Shown: positions 1 to 12,838 of the stretch, piece after piece
Layout of the letters: the number at the start of each line of letters is the position of its first letter
Numbering within the stretch: the first letter of the stretch is position 1
Source: Polytrichum commune
Taxonomy: Eukaryota > Streptophyta > Polytrichopsida > Polytrichales > Polytrichaceae
NCBI GenBank assembly: GCA_950295325.1
Contig: OX485803.1
Span: 63,937,554 to 64,001,553, forward strand
DNA length: 64,000 bases
Direction: 5' to 3'
Notes under the pieces: generated by a model
Databases searched by the model: none
What the model was told of the DNA's origin: nothing
Seen by the model: the letters and a program-made list of their open reading frames with translations, nothing else
Program-made: the position numbers and the translations under genes

Positions 1-196
1 TAATTAGTGTGGGTTACCATTTGGAGTTACATGTTGCTATAATTTTTTACCAAGACTATAATATTTGACCCAAATAACATAAGTAGTTAGTATGCACACC
101 GAAGTTTATAATATGATATAACGTAGTTGGTAAAAAATGACAATGCCGGTGAAAGTTAAGCAACACGTAACTCCGAATAGTAGCCCACACTAATTA
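1..196. mobile_element. MITE-like element with long terminal inverted repeats
   Basis: The first ~40 bases are the imperfect reverse complement of the last ~40 (155-196). Both outer ends read TAATTAGTGTGGG and the match continues inward through GGAGTTACRTGTTGCT. There is no coding capacity. Size and structure fit a non-autonomous DNA transposon (MITE). Because the outermost bases are themselves palindromic (TAATTA), a TA or TWA target duplication cannot be separated from the repeat, and the left end may lie just outside the window. Confidence 0.75.
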
Positions 197-1380
197 GAGA
201 AGACAATGTAGCGGTTTATTCTCCCCAGTCATTGCCTATCATCCATGATAGCCTTCACCTCCGGTCACTTTTGGTATCATGTGTATCCTCATTAATGTAT
301 TATCACTTTTCAAGCGTGTTCTTCCCCCAAAAAATATGGGTGGACTAGTTGCTCCATAGAAAGTTGGTGCATTGCTAGGAAATAAGTGCATGCGTTGCTT
401 AACCCTTCACTCCTAAGTGCCCATATTTGGGCTTATGAATGTACCTTGAAGGAAAATTCATCCAAAAGGAAGATGCAAGGAAGGTCACAATAAGTATCAT
501 ATGCTCCCTATGAATTTTTTTATTCATGACCATGATCCCCTTCCAACATTAAAGGATGGTTGTTTACAAGAGATTTTTAAAGTCAAGAACTAAACTAACT
601 TTTGCTCTTTGTTGATACACTACTCTATATTTTGTAGTAACTTCAAAAAAAATTGATTGAAAAACGTCAATTTTGTATGAACTCTTTTTCTTGACTCAAA
701 GTGTATATCTATTCTTAATATAGTCTTGAAAGGTTGGACTATAATACCATTACATATATTTATCACCATTTATTAAAGTTGAATAATTATGAATCGATAA
801 TAGTCTTATGATTATTACTAAATATTGCTTTCATTTGGATGTGACCTTAAAATCATTAGCAACAATGTTTATTTTGGTATAATAAAAATTAAGGTCTAGA
901 AAATTTGATTTTAAAATGATCTGATGTAATCACAATACACTCCAAGAAGTTAAGGGGCTTAGTGAGCCACTATTAAGCTAAATGAATGGATTAACTAAAT
1001 TATTTGGCGGGTAATGTTGGTCCACTAAGACTTGGAAACGGTCCTTAGGGAAAATGAGGTTACCAACGAACAAGGTGAGACATGACACACTTATGATGTG
1101 ACCAAGGGTGGTGAGAATGGATGATGTAGGAATTGTTGTAGTCAAAGTCCTTGGTCCGGAAGCCATGTCCAAGAGATATCACATCACTTTATAAAAGCCT
1201 TGGTGTTACGGACATAATAACATCAAGAGAGCTTAGACCAAATGAAAAGGGGGTCCATGCTTTTTTTCAAAGAGCATCTAAAATTGATAACTTCAATTAA
1301 ATAGAAAGGCAAAATGTCATATGCATGCTACTAGGCAATGACACAAAGTATAAGTCTATATGTAGGCTATGACTTGAGAG
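197..1380. other. AT-rich DNA, no gene seen
   Basis: No open frame here has recognisable protein similarity, and no clear repeat structure was seen. Confidence 0.5.
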
Positions 1381-1732
1381 TACACTCTAACCTCCCTAAT
1401 ATCACGCATGCGGCAACCAAAGTGCATGTGATATCAATGAGGTATGTAGGGTCCACATGGATGCATGATGATAGAGAATTAGTGCAACATGTGATGCTAT
1501 GAAATAACATAAAGTCAACATTCCAATAATGACGATAATGACAACGTGATGCATGCGGGTATGTGGTTTGAATTCTTTGATGGATTATTTTAATATCAAA
1601 ACATGTGCTACATGAGAGGGAAGTGTGACAACAAGGAGGGATATTTGAATTGAGCACATTCATTCCCAAGGGTTTTGGACTACAAGAGAGGAGTGACATT
1701 GCAGAGGGTGACATTACGGAGGTTAGGGTGTA
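1381..1732. mobile_element. Second MITE-like element, ~352 bp
   Basis: The left end (1381-1405, TACACTCTAACCTCCCTAAT...) pairs with the reverse complement of the right end (1708-1732) at about 22 of 25 positions. A related copy of the left ~100 bp lies at 18190-18290, so this is a dispersed repeat. There is no coding capacity. It is probably a non-autonomous DNA transposon; no target duplication was identified. Confidence 0.55.
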
Positions 1733-2940
1733 TCATCAAACCATTGACTCAAAGATACATAGGCTTGATGATGGCCATGATTTCATACGAGAAGGAGTGT
1801 TTTGGCTTAGGAAACAACTATGATTTAACTTTTAAGTATGTATATTTGGATTCATACATGAATTTTGGATAGTTGCAACCGCCAATACGATGTACACTAA
1901 ATCGCACAACTAGACAAATGTGGTGGTTGGCGAACATGGAATACAAACATTCGAAATTGCAGTTGTTGTCTTATTGTTTTTGATGTTATTCTTGTTTGAT
2001 GTTTTTGTCCCCACAAGTGCACATCCCTCACAGGTCTGAACAAGTAATTCGTCTAAATATACTCAATTGTTAGTTCATTTGGGTCATCCTTGTAAAGGGT
2101 CCAATACAAACCTACTACCCCTACGAATTCATGCAAGATTCGTTCAAGCTAAATCTCACTGAACTAGTATGTGGGTTCTAATGCTAATTCCCCAAACTTA
2201 TACATCCAAGGTCATTAAAAATTCCACTTGCGAAATCAAATCCCGAGCTATAAAGAGTTCCCAATGAAATCGTTTCACCTTCAGCTTATAGGCATAGCAC
2301 AAATCCTTGGCCGCAAAATCTATCTTTCCAAATACCCAACCATGAGAAGGCTCCAAATGAATGGGCTACAAGAGAATCTCGTTAAAACAGAAATTTCCGC
2401 ATCGTTTTTGTTTCATTTACATAGCTGCCACGAGCACTCAAAAGTGTTTGATCTTACCAAAGTAACTGACCCCATGTCTGGTAACATTGGTATCGCATGC
2501 AAACTGCCTTCTGACCAATGGCCAGAGTAAGTTCATAGCCAAGGACGGACTGATCCTGGTCGGAAAAGAGAAAACGTTTTGTAGGATACCGTGCACTGAA
2601 GTTTCCTTTGAGAATATTCTGGTCTTTCAATTCAAAGTCCAAGTCTCCTCAATTCTCCTTTTGCTCGACCTTTCCCCAGCAATTTCTCCGCACTCACGCA
2701 CGGACGCACGGGTGATGAGGATCAACTCCTAGCCCTGGCAATGCACGTCAGCCGCATGTCTATAGACGACCAAATTGAAGGACTAGCTACAAGACTAGAT
2801 TGGGAAGGAAAAGTCCAGTGTATATGGAAGTGCTCTTCTGATTAAGGTTTCACTCAGCCCGGCCGTGACCTGTTTGTCAGTGGAGTGCAGGCCATACCTG
2901 GATGTGCTCTGAGATTCTCTACGGAAATCAATCTCAGTAT
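1733..2940. other. No gene seen
   Basis: Short open frames at 2228-2732 have no recognisable domain or splice context and are not supported as genes. Confidence 0.4.
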
Positions 2941-2949
2941 GTCAGATCC

Positions 2950-3500
2950 GCAGAGAGAGAGAGAGATGTAACCAACTTGGGGTTATGCTGAACTATCTAT
3001 GATCTACTTGATCAAGTCCGCAAGGGGATCGAGAGTTATCGCACTTGCAACATACAACAACTCGACAATCCATCAATCGGTATGGCTGTAACTTGCATGA
3101 TTTGTTGCAGGCTGGCATACATGTATATAAGTCTATTTCATGTTGGTAGAGAGAGAGAGAGATGACGCCAACCAGGGGTTCGTGTGAATGAGAGATGCTT
3201 CATTTTTTGGGCATAGACTCTCGTGTCCAACATACATGAATGAAAGTCATGAATGAATATAAGACTTGTACAAAGGAATGAAAATCCGATATTAATGTGA
3301 CACTAGGCTCAACTTTTCACCTGCCTTCACTCGATTGATCAATCGGCATGGTCATAACCTATATAATTGGTCATGTAATTCATACTCAAGTTTGTATTTT
3401 GATGATCTGTTTGGCATCTATTTCAGGTTTGCAAAGATAACAGAGAGAGAGAGATATGAAACCAACTAGGAGTTGATATGAATGAGAGACGCTTCACCCT
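2950..3500. repeat. Three diverged copies of a GA-run-containing unit
   Basis: Runs of (GA)n at about 2953, 3150 and 3441 are each followed by a related stretch (ATG..ACCAAC...GGGTT..., then GAATGAGAGA(T/C)GCTTCA in copies 2 and 3). The spacing of about 200-290 bp suggests old tandem duplication. The block directly precedes the first recognised bestrophin exon and may be its upstream intron or leader. Confidence 0.5.
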
Positions 3501-3557
3501 TGGAAATATATAGACTCTTGTGACCTCCGCATCCTCACGGGCTACCTACACGCAAGT

Positions 3558-5344
3558 ATGCACCGGCGCAAACCCGTCTACGGGCATGAAGAATGGGCGA
3601 AGCACAAATCGTCTTGGCGACACGGCCGCCACATCTTGAGCATCGTGTCGTCGGGCGTGATTTTCCGGACCGGTCCGCCGGTGGTCATGTGCACTTTGGT
3701 CGCGGTGTTTGTGTCCGTGTTCAACCATTTGGTGATCATTGGCCGCCTCCCCAACTGGGTCCCGAAGCTCGAAGTGTCCTCGATTCCTTTCACCCTCACA
3801 TCCTCCGTGCTGTCCCTCTTGCTCGTTTTCCGCACTAACTCCTCCTACAATCGGTTCGACGAGGCCCGGAAAGCGTGGGGCTCCAATGTGAACCGGACTC
3901 GGGACCTCGCCAGGCAAGCCTTGACCAACATTCGGAGCCCTGAGGACACGCCCCAGCTGCATTGCTTGTTGCGCCACATTAAGGCATACTCCTTTTGCTT
4001 GAAGAGCCACCTAACAGTTGAGCCGATACGGCTTCGGCCCCAGGGGGCAGCCACTCATCAGGTTGCGTAAAGTTTGCATTTTTTCTATTTTTTCTATTAT
4101 GGTTACAATTCTTTTTCTTTCATCATAAATTCTCTCAGTAAATCTGCAGGTAGGCTCGTTGCGCAAAACAATGAAACCAATGAAGTCCTAATATCAGGCA
4201 AGGCTGTTGACCTTCGTACTCCCTTCGGACAATGGATTCTGCTATAGGAATAGTACAAAGGAAATCTTATTTTGCATGGACGGCCACAGGGTACACCAAT
4301 CAGGATTTCTACGAACCTTTTCAATTACGAATATGCAAACTTATTACACCATCTTCTCTCATTTGATAAGAACCTTAAAGCAATCCCTATTTTCCTGGAA
4401 AGTGATTTAAAACTCGATCTTTCAATTATCGGCTTTCTTGGGGATTTTTTTTTTGTTTCAATTGACGACCTCAAATCAGTACTCATTCCAACCACAAAGC
4501 CTAGTATATGATTGTTGCCCACCAAATGATTATTGCCCACCAATTACAAGAGAAGGGCAGATTATGACTCACATTCATGTTATATATGGACTCTCTGGGT
4601 GAGTTCAGCATGGATGTTGGCCCAAAATATTTTTGAAAGCTGATTATTTAGAGAATCGAGTTATAATGACCGTAGTTAGTCGAAGTTGCGGCTCCACTCA
4701 TAACAACCTCGTGTTTTCTACTGTATAGCTTAATATAATACAAAGTTGCCTTCATGTTCAAGCCTCACAGATTGTTTTGCTGCTGCTCACTTTCTATTAT
4801 ACAGGAACAGCCACCCCCCGGCCAGCCCCGGGAGCGTACCGATCAGAATGCGGCGCTGCGGGAGGAGCTCGTCGGCGTACTCGAGCCGCGGGAATTGGAG
4901 TCGGTGATGGCCTCGGCGCACAAGCCCAACCACGTGGTGCAGATCATGTCGGAGCTCATGACGCACTGCCATATCAGCGGGTGGGACAAGATCAACATGG
5001 ACGAGAACATCACCCAGTTCCACGACAACATCGGCACCTGCGAGCGCCTCTTCAAAACGCCGATCCCCGTGGCCTACACACGCGTCACCTCCCGCTTTTT
5101 GATGCTCTGGCACCTCACCTTGCCCTTTGCGCTCTGGGAGGACTGCCACTGGGTTACCATCCCCGTCACGTTCGCCACCGCAGCCGCGCTCTTCTACATC
5201 GAGGAAGTCGGGGTGCTGATCGAGGAGCCGTTCTGGGTGCTCGCCTTGAATTCGATCAGCAGCGGCATCGTCTCGGCCCTCGATGGGCTCGCGGCGGCGC
5301 AGAAAGAGACGGCGAGCGCGTTGCTAGGCAGCTCGACCGACTAG
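3558..5344 (+). CDS. Bestrophin-like anion channel (plastid VCCN1/UPF0187 type), two exons
   Basis: Plant members of this family are thylakoid voltage-dependent chloride channels that adjust proton-motive force under changing light. Proposed exons are 3558-4061 and 4805-5344, with a 743-bp intron (CAG|GTTGCG ... TATACAG|GAACAG). Both junctions are in phase 0, giving about 347 aa. Exon 1 carries the family signature LLLVFRTNSSYNRFDEARKA after a hydrophobic segment. Exon 2 carries IPVAYTRVTSRFLMLWHLTL, a Trp-rich transmembrane region and IEEVGVLIEEPF, all typical of bestrophin-like proteins. The exons are strikingly GC-rich against AT-rich surroundings. The frame stays open for some codons upstream of ATG 3558, and no transit peptide is visible, so one or more 5' exons are probably missing or lie further upstream. 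This is the only ordinary host gene recognised in the window. Confidence 0.85.
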
Positions 5345-5362
5345 TCTAGTCTAGTCTAGTCT
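5341..5362. repeat. (CTAGT)n microsatellite at the stop codon
   Basis: Four pentamer copies start at the TAG stop codon of the channel gene and run into its 3' UTR. Confidence 0.8.
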
Positions 5363-7031
5363 CGCGGGCGGGCCTTCGAGGTAGTCGTGCCTAATTCGGT
5401 TATTGATCTTGACTACATGTCACCTACATTTGAGTGGTGTGTATGTGGTTTGGTGGGGTGCCAAAAACGGATACTAGAAAGACATAACTAGGATTAAACT
5501 ATATTTGGAAATTTTCTTTCATTTTGGACAATTCCAATTGACAATATGGCCTAAACGACACTGTAAAACCAGGAGCACTTGGTGTTGGGTGGTGGTATTT
5601 ATATGGTATGTAGTGGTTTTATAATTCATCTATCATCCACAGAAGCCCTTGTATCACATGTGGACTGGAAAATTTCCTCTGTGGGAACATTCTCCACGCA
5701 AGCAAAACATGGATTATAGAAGCACGCAACCTATATTTGATACATCCACTAGAGGAATGGCGAGTATTTACATAGTGTGTGAGTGCTTATATCAGCGGGT
5801 CGACCATTGGGATTGTCGTTGGACTCTAGTTATAATAATAATTTTGAAGTTGGCGACATGCCTTGGCCATGATACACGAAGTGGCACTTCTAACTTCCAT
5901 AGTGTGTTGCACCGACATCAAACACTTAAATTTGCAACCACTATACATTGTCAAGCCAGTTTACAATGGCAAATTATATATATTATTTTGAGAATACATA
6001 TATGATACATTTTGGTAACATATATGCCATTGATAGGTATGAATGAATGCTGGAGGAGCTTCTATATCATAATTTGGCGCCCATTTCTAGCACACAAAAA
6101 CAAGCATTTAAGCATGTGATTTGCAAAATGTAGTGTATGTTAAACACAAACTTAGACATGTGAGCTCTATATCTTCACAAGCATATGGCATTGGATGCGC
6201 CATCAATATATTTCACGTTATATTTATTGCATTATCCTCAAATGGTATGCTTCTAGCATATGCTATGTTCGTGCTTGCCACACCAAGTTCCCCGTAGCTT
6301 TTGGTTTCACAAGTATTGCCAATATCAAACATGGAACATTGCCCACCATGGAGTTATCCACCCATTACAATGTCCATGAGTTGAAATCCATGTATTTTCT
6401 AGTGTATGTCACTCTCCCATCAAAATGCATTGTACAAGTCTGCGACGCATACAATTTGGCCATCATAAGTGCATCAAACCCCATTTTCAGGTACAGCCGC
6501 ATTAGTTTTGTCAAGGGCCTCTATAGTAGTCATGGTGGCCCTTTGAGATATGACATTCGTCTTCTTTTTTTGTTTTTTGGATCACTCTGTGTACACAACA
6601 TAATTGCAATCAATATACTCTGACATTGTGGTTGTTTTGTCCACTATTTGTTGCAAATCTTTGTATAGGTTCTTTATTGTTGCTCATGGTGGGGCCACTA
6701 GCTCCCACCACTCAAATTTGAAATTCATGTACATTGCACTATGTTCATTGTTAACAATCGTCGTAATCACTTTGCCAAGCCACACAGGGTCCAAAATCAT
6801 TCATTTATTAATTGTGTCTAGTTTTACCATGAAATAATGCTTGAAGGGTAATCCTATTGAACATAGGAGGTGGTCTTTCCCGTCTTGAACCATAGCATGA
6901 AAAGGTTTTTTTGTCCTCGGGTGTTTTGTTTGTTGTACATGTTTGTGCGCGGTCCCCTCTAAATGATTCATTATCATATTAGAATATGGCTAGAACTCTT
7001 CCAACAACATGAAGGGTTCTCGCAAGCTATG
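5363..7031. other. AT-rich DNA, no gene seen
   Basis: Open frames at 5649-6837 show no recognisable family features. The stretch separates the channel gene from the gypsy element. Confidence 0.4.
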
Positions 7032-8005
7032 TGTCGCGCACCTCTCCATGAGGAGTGCCCGAAACACCATGCGCACAAGGGGGACCCCGGAGTGACACCC
7101 GGGACTTGTGGCGCCGTTGGTGAGAGGGCCCAAGTGATCCTAGTGTGAGCGAGGGCCCCGGGCGTTGGGAACGCCTCCCACCCACGGAGACTAGGAGGCA
7201 GGAGAGTAAGGCCATGAGCTATGAGTAGCTCATGGCGTGGTGATTCTAGAATGCTCAAGAACACCTCAATCGGAGGTGTGAGCTAGGAGTTATGGCCATT
7301 TGAGTGGGGCGCTGTCCCGGGACAGCGCCCTGGTACAGCAGTGCCTGGGAGTGATTCCCGGGACTGCCAAGGTTCAAACAGGCATAACTTCCTCAAGACT
7401 TGCCCGAATGGGGAAAGTGAGGAGTCCATCGGCATCTACGTGAAGCGTAGATGAAGATGGAGTGGTTGGTTGTTAGCATCAGACATCATACAAGGAAGTT
7501 ATGATGGTCTGAAGCTGCGGGGGGCTTCTAGGCCCAGTAGCTAAGGGAAAATGTCTACTTGGCCCCAACTCTTGGTATAGAGACAAGAGGTCTCTTGACG
7601 GTGGGGTAGGGGCCCCGTGTAGAGTCCTAGAGGCTTATATGGGTGAGGTGGTGTGGCCTCACCCACCCGAGGCCGAACGGCACGGCCTCCATGGGCATTG
7701 GCCCATTGTGAGGCCATAGTTGCCTAGTATGCTTCGGGTTGTTGTAGTGTTGCTCCGGCAATGCGATGATCAACATAAGATGGGACTTCCATGGATGGAA
7801 GTCCACATCTAAGGATCGGTTACCGATTAAGGGGGTGAATCCCGAAAGCAAAGTAGGAGGGTTGGTTCCCCTCCTATGAACTATAAGGTCCGGGGTAAGA
7901 GGAGCTAACCATTAGCATGGCGGTATGCGAAGGGTTAGCACTCGTAACCTTTGCTAGAAATGGAAATTGGCAAGATAGTTAAGGGGACTAGCAAGGGTTA
8001 CGACC
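7032..8005 (+). repeat. 5' LTR of the gypsy element
   Basis: 974 bp, starting TGTCGCGCACC. By eye there are about nine mismatches and no indels against the 3' LTR. The last base is C where the 3' LTR has A. Open frames seen in the LTR recur in every LTR copy in this window and are not genes. Confidence 0.9.
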
Positions 8006-8007
8006 AG

Positions 8008-8019
8008 TGGTATCAGAGC
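8008..8019 (+). promoter_or_regulatory. Primer-binding site (initiator tRNA-Met)
   Basis: TGGTATCAGAGC two bases after the 5' LTR is complementary to the 3' end of plant initiator tRNA-Met, the standard primer site for many plant LTR elements. Confidence 0.92.
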
Positions 8020-8059
8020 AGGGTTCCAATATTTGAGCTAGCACTTTGAGGGAGACATG

Positions 8060-9400
8060 GCTATCAAATGTGCAGGTTATGATGATGAGCCCGGGGTTTC
8101 CAAAAGGTTGTGATGCTCAAATTGGAACAAAGATCATGTAAAAGTGGATTTTGACCACATCATTGATTATAATGTCAATGGTGGGGATGATGGTGAATTC
8201 GGAAAGGAAATGGGGGGAGTGCTTTGAAAAAGGCTCCCACAAACCTCAAAAAGTATTTGGGGCCTAGAATACCGAATGCACCCAAAACCTTGGAGGGCAT
8301 TAATGTTGGATTGAAATTCCAATTCGAAATACTTGGAAGGTATTGATGTTGGAATGAATTTGGTGGAAATGAGGCGTCTGGGCCTCTTAAGGCGTATATG
8401 CGCGAATTTCACACCCAAATGAATCGTATATCTTCGATGGACGAGCTTTGCAAGAAATACATCGTTTTAGGTGGGTTTCAAAAGCGGGTGGTGAATACCA
8501 TGTTTGAGTCCCCAAAGCTTCTCGAGGACGTGTCGGGGATGTTTAAGATTTAAAAAGCATTGAAGCTGATGGTCCCAAAAAGAAGTTGGGCGGCGCATCA
8601 CCACAAAGTGGGTTTAACCGAAATAGGTCCCAAGGAAATAAATGCAAGTAGTTTGGCCCATTGGAGCAAGCCAAATTATATTGTTGCGCGGACCGAATGT
8701 TGGACGACGGCTTTGTGACCAAGGCTAATATCCTTAAGCCGAGGCCAAGTATTGTGTACCTTGAGGCTCAAAAGAATGGGAGAAATGTTTCATGGGTTGA
8801 CAAAAAGGCTAGCATTCCTTTTTGAGCCCAAAACTTACAAAGGGGTTGTTACTTGCCGATTGGTAGAGCGGGCAAGCCCATCAAGGTACGGTTTGTAAAG
8901 GGCGAACCGCATGAGACAAAGGAGGCTACAATGCATGTAACCTTTTAATGTGGGACGTTGGATTTTTGTCAAAATTTCACACCATGTGAAATAGATGAAA
9001 TGCATGTCATTGTGAAGGTCGTCTTCTTTGAAATTCACATGATAAATGTGAGATGCAAGCCGGTGTGCTTGTGGTGCATTATGATGTGTCATAATGACAA
9101 AGAGTTGAAGTTCAAATTGACAAGGACTCCTATGGTAGGAGGACCCAAATTGAATTTGGTCTTAATGGACCAAATAAAAAATGGAAAACATAATGGTCGT
9201 GATTTAATTGGAGCAACTCCAAGGAACTTATGGGGAGGCTAGGAAAAATGAGCCTCCCCTAAACCACATTGGTGGGATGTTGGTGAGATACAAGAATGTA
9301 TTCACCAATGTGTTGCCCAAAAAGTTACCGCCAAGGAGTGAAAAACAACTTTGCTCAACGAGAGATTGAGTTCTTGAAGTATGTGGTGACAAAGGAAGTT
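8060..9400 (+). pseudogene. Decayed gag and protease region of the gypsy element
   Basis: Short collinear fragments in shifting frames include a stretch around 8440-8530 reading KYIVLGGFQKRVVNTMFESP, which looks gag-like. No continuous frame survives. The assignment rests mainly on position between the primer site and the reverse transcriptase remnant. Confidence 0.5.
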
Positions 9401-10550
9401 GGTGGACGAACATGAAAAATGTCAAGGCAATCCAAGAGGAGAATTGGCCCTTGACTCAAAAAAATGGCTTAGGTCATTTGTTGGCCTAGCCAACTACTAC
9501 TACCACTTCATTCGAGGTTTTTTTAAGGTTGCTAGGACCTTAGTCAACTTGTTGAAAAAAATGGTTATCCCAAAAGTGGGATGAGCCTTGTCACCAACCC
9601 TTTGGGGAGCTCAAAAACAAGTTACCTTCGCCGCCCATGCTTAAGTTTGCGGACTTTGACAAACAGGTTGAGGTGCATACGGGGACGAGTGACTTTACCA
9701 TTGGCGGATGTTTATCCAAGATGGATGACCATTGCATATGAAAGCGTTAAGCTCAATGGTTGTCGAACCTTATCCGGCTTGTGCAAGAAATGGCTATCCC
9801 AAGAGTCGGATGAGCCTTGCCACCAAGTCTTTGAGGAGCTTAAGATCAAGTTTCTTCGCCGCCCGTGCTCAAGTTCCCGGAGTTTGACAAACATTTTTGA
9901 GGTGCATACGGGGGCGAATAACTTTACCATTGGTGGGTGTTGATCCAAGATGGATATATGCCCATTGCTTATGGGAGCATTAAGCTTAATGGTTGTCGAA
10001 CCTTGTGCGACTTGTGAAAGAAAGGGCTATCCCAACAGTGGGATGAGCCTTGTCCCCAAATCTTTGGGGAGCTTAAGACGAAATTCTCTTTGCCGCCCGT
10101 GTTCAAGTTCGCGGAGCTTGACAAACCTTTTGAGATGCATACAGGGGTGAGTGACTTTGCCAATGGTGGATTATGTGTAAGATGGATGGCCATTGCATAT
10201 GGGAGCATGAAGCTCGATGGTTGTCAAAGAAGACAACCAACTCATGACAAAGAACTTCTTTGCCGTAGTGCATTGCTTGAAGATGTGGCGACACTATTTG
10301 GGGTCGCACAAAGCAAAGGTCTACATGGACAATGTGTCTTAAAAGAATTTTGACATACAAGTGCAAGTGAGCGCCAAGTCATTGCGGTGGCATGATAGTT
10401 TGGCGCTTATGAAGGTGGATTTGATTCACAAACCGGACCGTGGAAATGTGGTGCCGGATGCGCGAAGTAGACCGGAAGAGTTCCAAGCAATGAGAACCAT
10501 CCAAACCTTGTGGCTAATGTGTGCTGGCGAAGGAAACTTGTGATGCAAGA
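9400..10550 (+). pseudogene. Decayed reverse transcriptase/RNase H of the gypsy element, with internal triplication
   Basis: Around 9470-9560 the translation reads RSFVGLANYYYHFIRGF, the conserved gypsy reverse transcriptase tail (normally FLGLANYYRRFI). It is followed by three tandem copies of a ~232-bp unit starting near 9557, 9788 and 10023 (each WxWDEPCH-like, then PVFKFAELDKPFE.HTGAS), which is the start of the RNase H domain. Frameshifts and stops separate the copies. A frame ending near 10543 retains HKPDRGNVVPDARSRPEE, the usual gypsy motif before the integrase. Confidence 0.8.
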
Positions 10551-10569
10551 TACGGGAGGGGTAAATTAA

Positions 10570-12020
10570 CTACCCCAAAGCACAAAAGCTTTTAGGTGAG
10601 CTTCGCAAGAGCAAGGTGCTCAAAGAGTTGGTGGACAGATTGTTCAAGTGCAAGCAAAGTTGGGTGTATGTGCCATAAGGCAAGTTGAGGCTATCGGTTT
10701 TGAAGGAGGAATATGATAGTCCTATTGCCGGTCATAGAGGAGAAAGAAAAAGCCGCCATAGAATGGTGTCAAAGAGGTACCATTGGCGGTGCATAAAAGA
10801 GGATATAACCCACTTTATGAAGGCGTGAATGAAGTGCCAAGTGAACCGAGCCTCTTACCAAAAGCAAGGCGGCTTCTTGCAACCATTGCCTATCCCGTCG
10901 GTGCCATGGCATAGTATGTGCATGAACTTGATCACAAGTTTGCCGGAGTCACATGGGTATGATGCCATCTTGTTGATGGTAGAGCGGTTTGCCAAGTTGG
11001 CACACATGGCGCTGTTTGTGGGAACCGCCACCGCGTTGGAGACCGCATAGCCTTTTCTCAAAGGATGGTTGAGGCACCACGGGTTGCTAAGAGTGATTGT
11101 GTCGGATCAAGATCCAAAGTTCACAAGTGCATTTTCAATGCATTTCTCTAAGGAGGTCGGAATGAAACTAAGGTTTAGCACAGCCTTGCATTCCCAAATG
11201 GATGGGAAAGCGGAGCGTGTGAATAGAGTCTTGAAGCAATACTTGAGGAACTTGGTGGGGACGGACCAAGGAGATTGGGCGGACTATGTGGGTCGAGCGG
11301 AGTGTAATTGCAATGTAGCCACGTACTTGGCTACCAAGGGGTGGTCTTTCGTGGTGGCTTATGGAGTGGATGCGCTCCAACCTATTAACCTAGCTCTCGA
11401 GGGGGCACATTCAACACTAGTGTTCAACCAAGATGTTGAGGACTTGGCCAAGGATGGTAAAGAAGTCTTGGAGATGACCAAGTTGTTGGTGGAGAAAGCC
11501 CGAAGGTGCTACGGAGTGCAAGTCAATGCCGGAAGACGCGAAGTGGAGAATGAGGTGGGCCAAAAGGTGTTGTTGAATGTGAACAACTTCACTTAGCCGG
11601 AAGGCTTCACTCCAAAATTCAAGTCCAATATTAGAGCTTCGTATCTCATTGTGGAACAAGTGTTCAAGGACATGTATAAGTTGGAATTACTGCCCGAGAG
11701 CAAAGTGCATCCGACATTTCATGTCTCATTCCTAAAGCCATTTAAGGACGACACCTTGTGACCCGATCACAAGCAAGTGATTAGGCCACCTCCCGACCTT
11801 GTGGACGTCATTTGGAACATGAGGTAGGAGGGCATCCTCAAGTGTAGGAAGCCCAAGTGAAAAGGAAAGAAAATCTACAAAGGAGTATTTGGTGAAATGG
11901 TGAGGATACCATGAGAAAGAAGCCGTTTGGGTAGCGGCAAGAGACATGATGAACGCCAAGGAATTGGTAAAGCACTTTGAAGAAACTAAGGCTAGACATT
12001 CCAATAAAATGAAGCATAGG
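10570..12020 (+). pseudogene. Decayed integrase with C-terminal chromodomain
   Basis: The H-H-C-C finger region (HRGERKSRHRM ... CQVNRAS) is followed by the integrase core: MVERFAKLAHMALF, then VIVSDQDPKFTSAF with the second catalytic Asp, then TALHSQMDGKAERVNR with the catalytic Glu region. The longest open piece is 11069-11596. Downstream comes the conserved HPTFHVSFLKP, then a chromodomain remnant around 11830-12000 (ILKCRKPK, W-GYHEKEAVWV). Stops at about 10676, 10829, 11048, 11594 and later interrupt it. Confidence 0.85.
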
Positions 12021-12819
12021 CATTGATGAGGACATCAATCTCTTTTAGTGGGGGAGAGACACTAGTAGCACACTTAACTTCGAGGCTAATTACTCCACAA
12101 CATGAACTTGATATTTGGCTTGAGGGAATAAAGTCCAAACTTTAGTGGTGCAAAGAGAAAAGTATGAGATGAGGTCCTAGTCTTGTACTTGTGCTTGGTT
12201 AATGGAAGAGGGGGAATAGACATGCCAAACTAGGTTGGGTAAGCCGAGTAATTGGGGGCCATGGCTTGGAGGGGCCTTGGATAAAACCAAGAAACTTCTT
12301 AGTTGTGGGCTTGTCCGGGCGGGGACAAGGTGATGGCGCGTGCTCATAAAAGTGTTACCCACGAGCTTACGAAAGTTGGCGCATGGGAGTCATGAACCCA
12401 TGTCTCGAAAGAGCAAAGTGGGAACCGAGTCGGGCGGGACTTGGCATCACCCCCGTGCGATCGAGGCGTGGCTTAACAATGGAAAGCCATCTCGGAGTTG
12501 CAACCGAGACAACTTAGTGGAAGCGTTGAGGTCTCGCCTATTTGTGTCATGTTAGGCTAGTGGAGCCTAACGGGGGAGGCCCCAAAGGAGGGGCAACCCA
12601 AGTGAGTCCCAAAGTAGTGGGTCTAGTGTAGGTTAGGTCCTTGGAGGAGAGATCCAAGGTCGCTAACGGGACACCTACGAACGACACCTTTGGGACTATG
12701 CCAAATTTGAAGATGCATTGTGGGGGTCGCGCCCTAAGGTAAACACAATGCCGCACCATAGAAGTGGCAACTTGAGAATTGGTGTGCCGACTACGAGTAT
12801 AGTCGATGAGGGCATCGAC

Positions 12820-12838
12820 TCCGTTTGGTGGGGGTGAC
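12820..12838 (+). promoter_or_regulatory. Polypurine tract
   Basis: The G-rich run TTTGGTGGGGGTGAC lies immediately before the 3' LTR, at the position expected for plus-strand priming. Confidence 0.7.
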
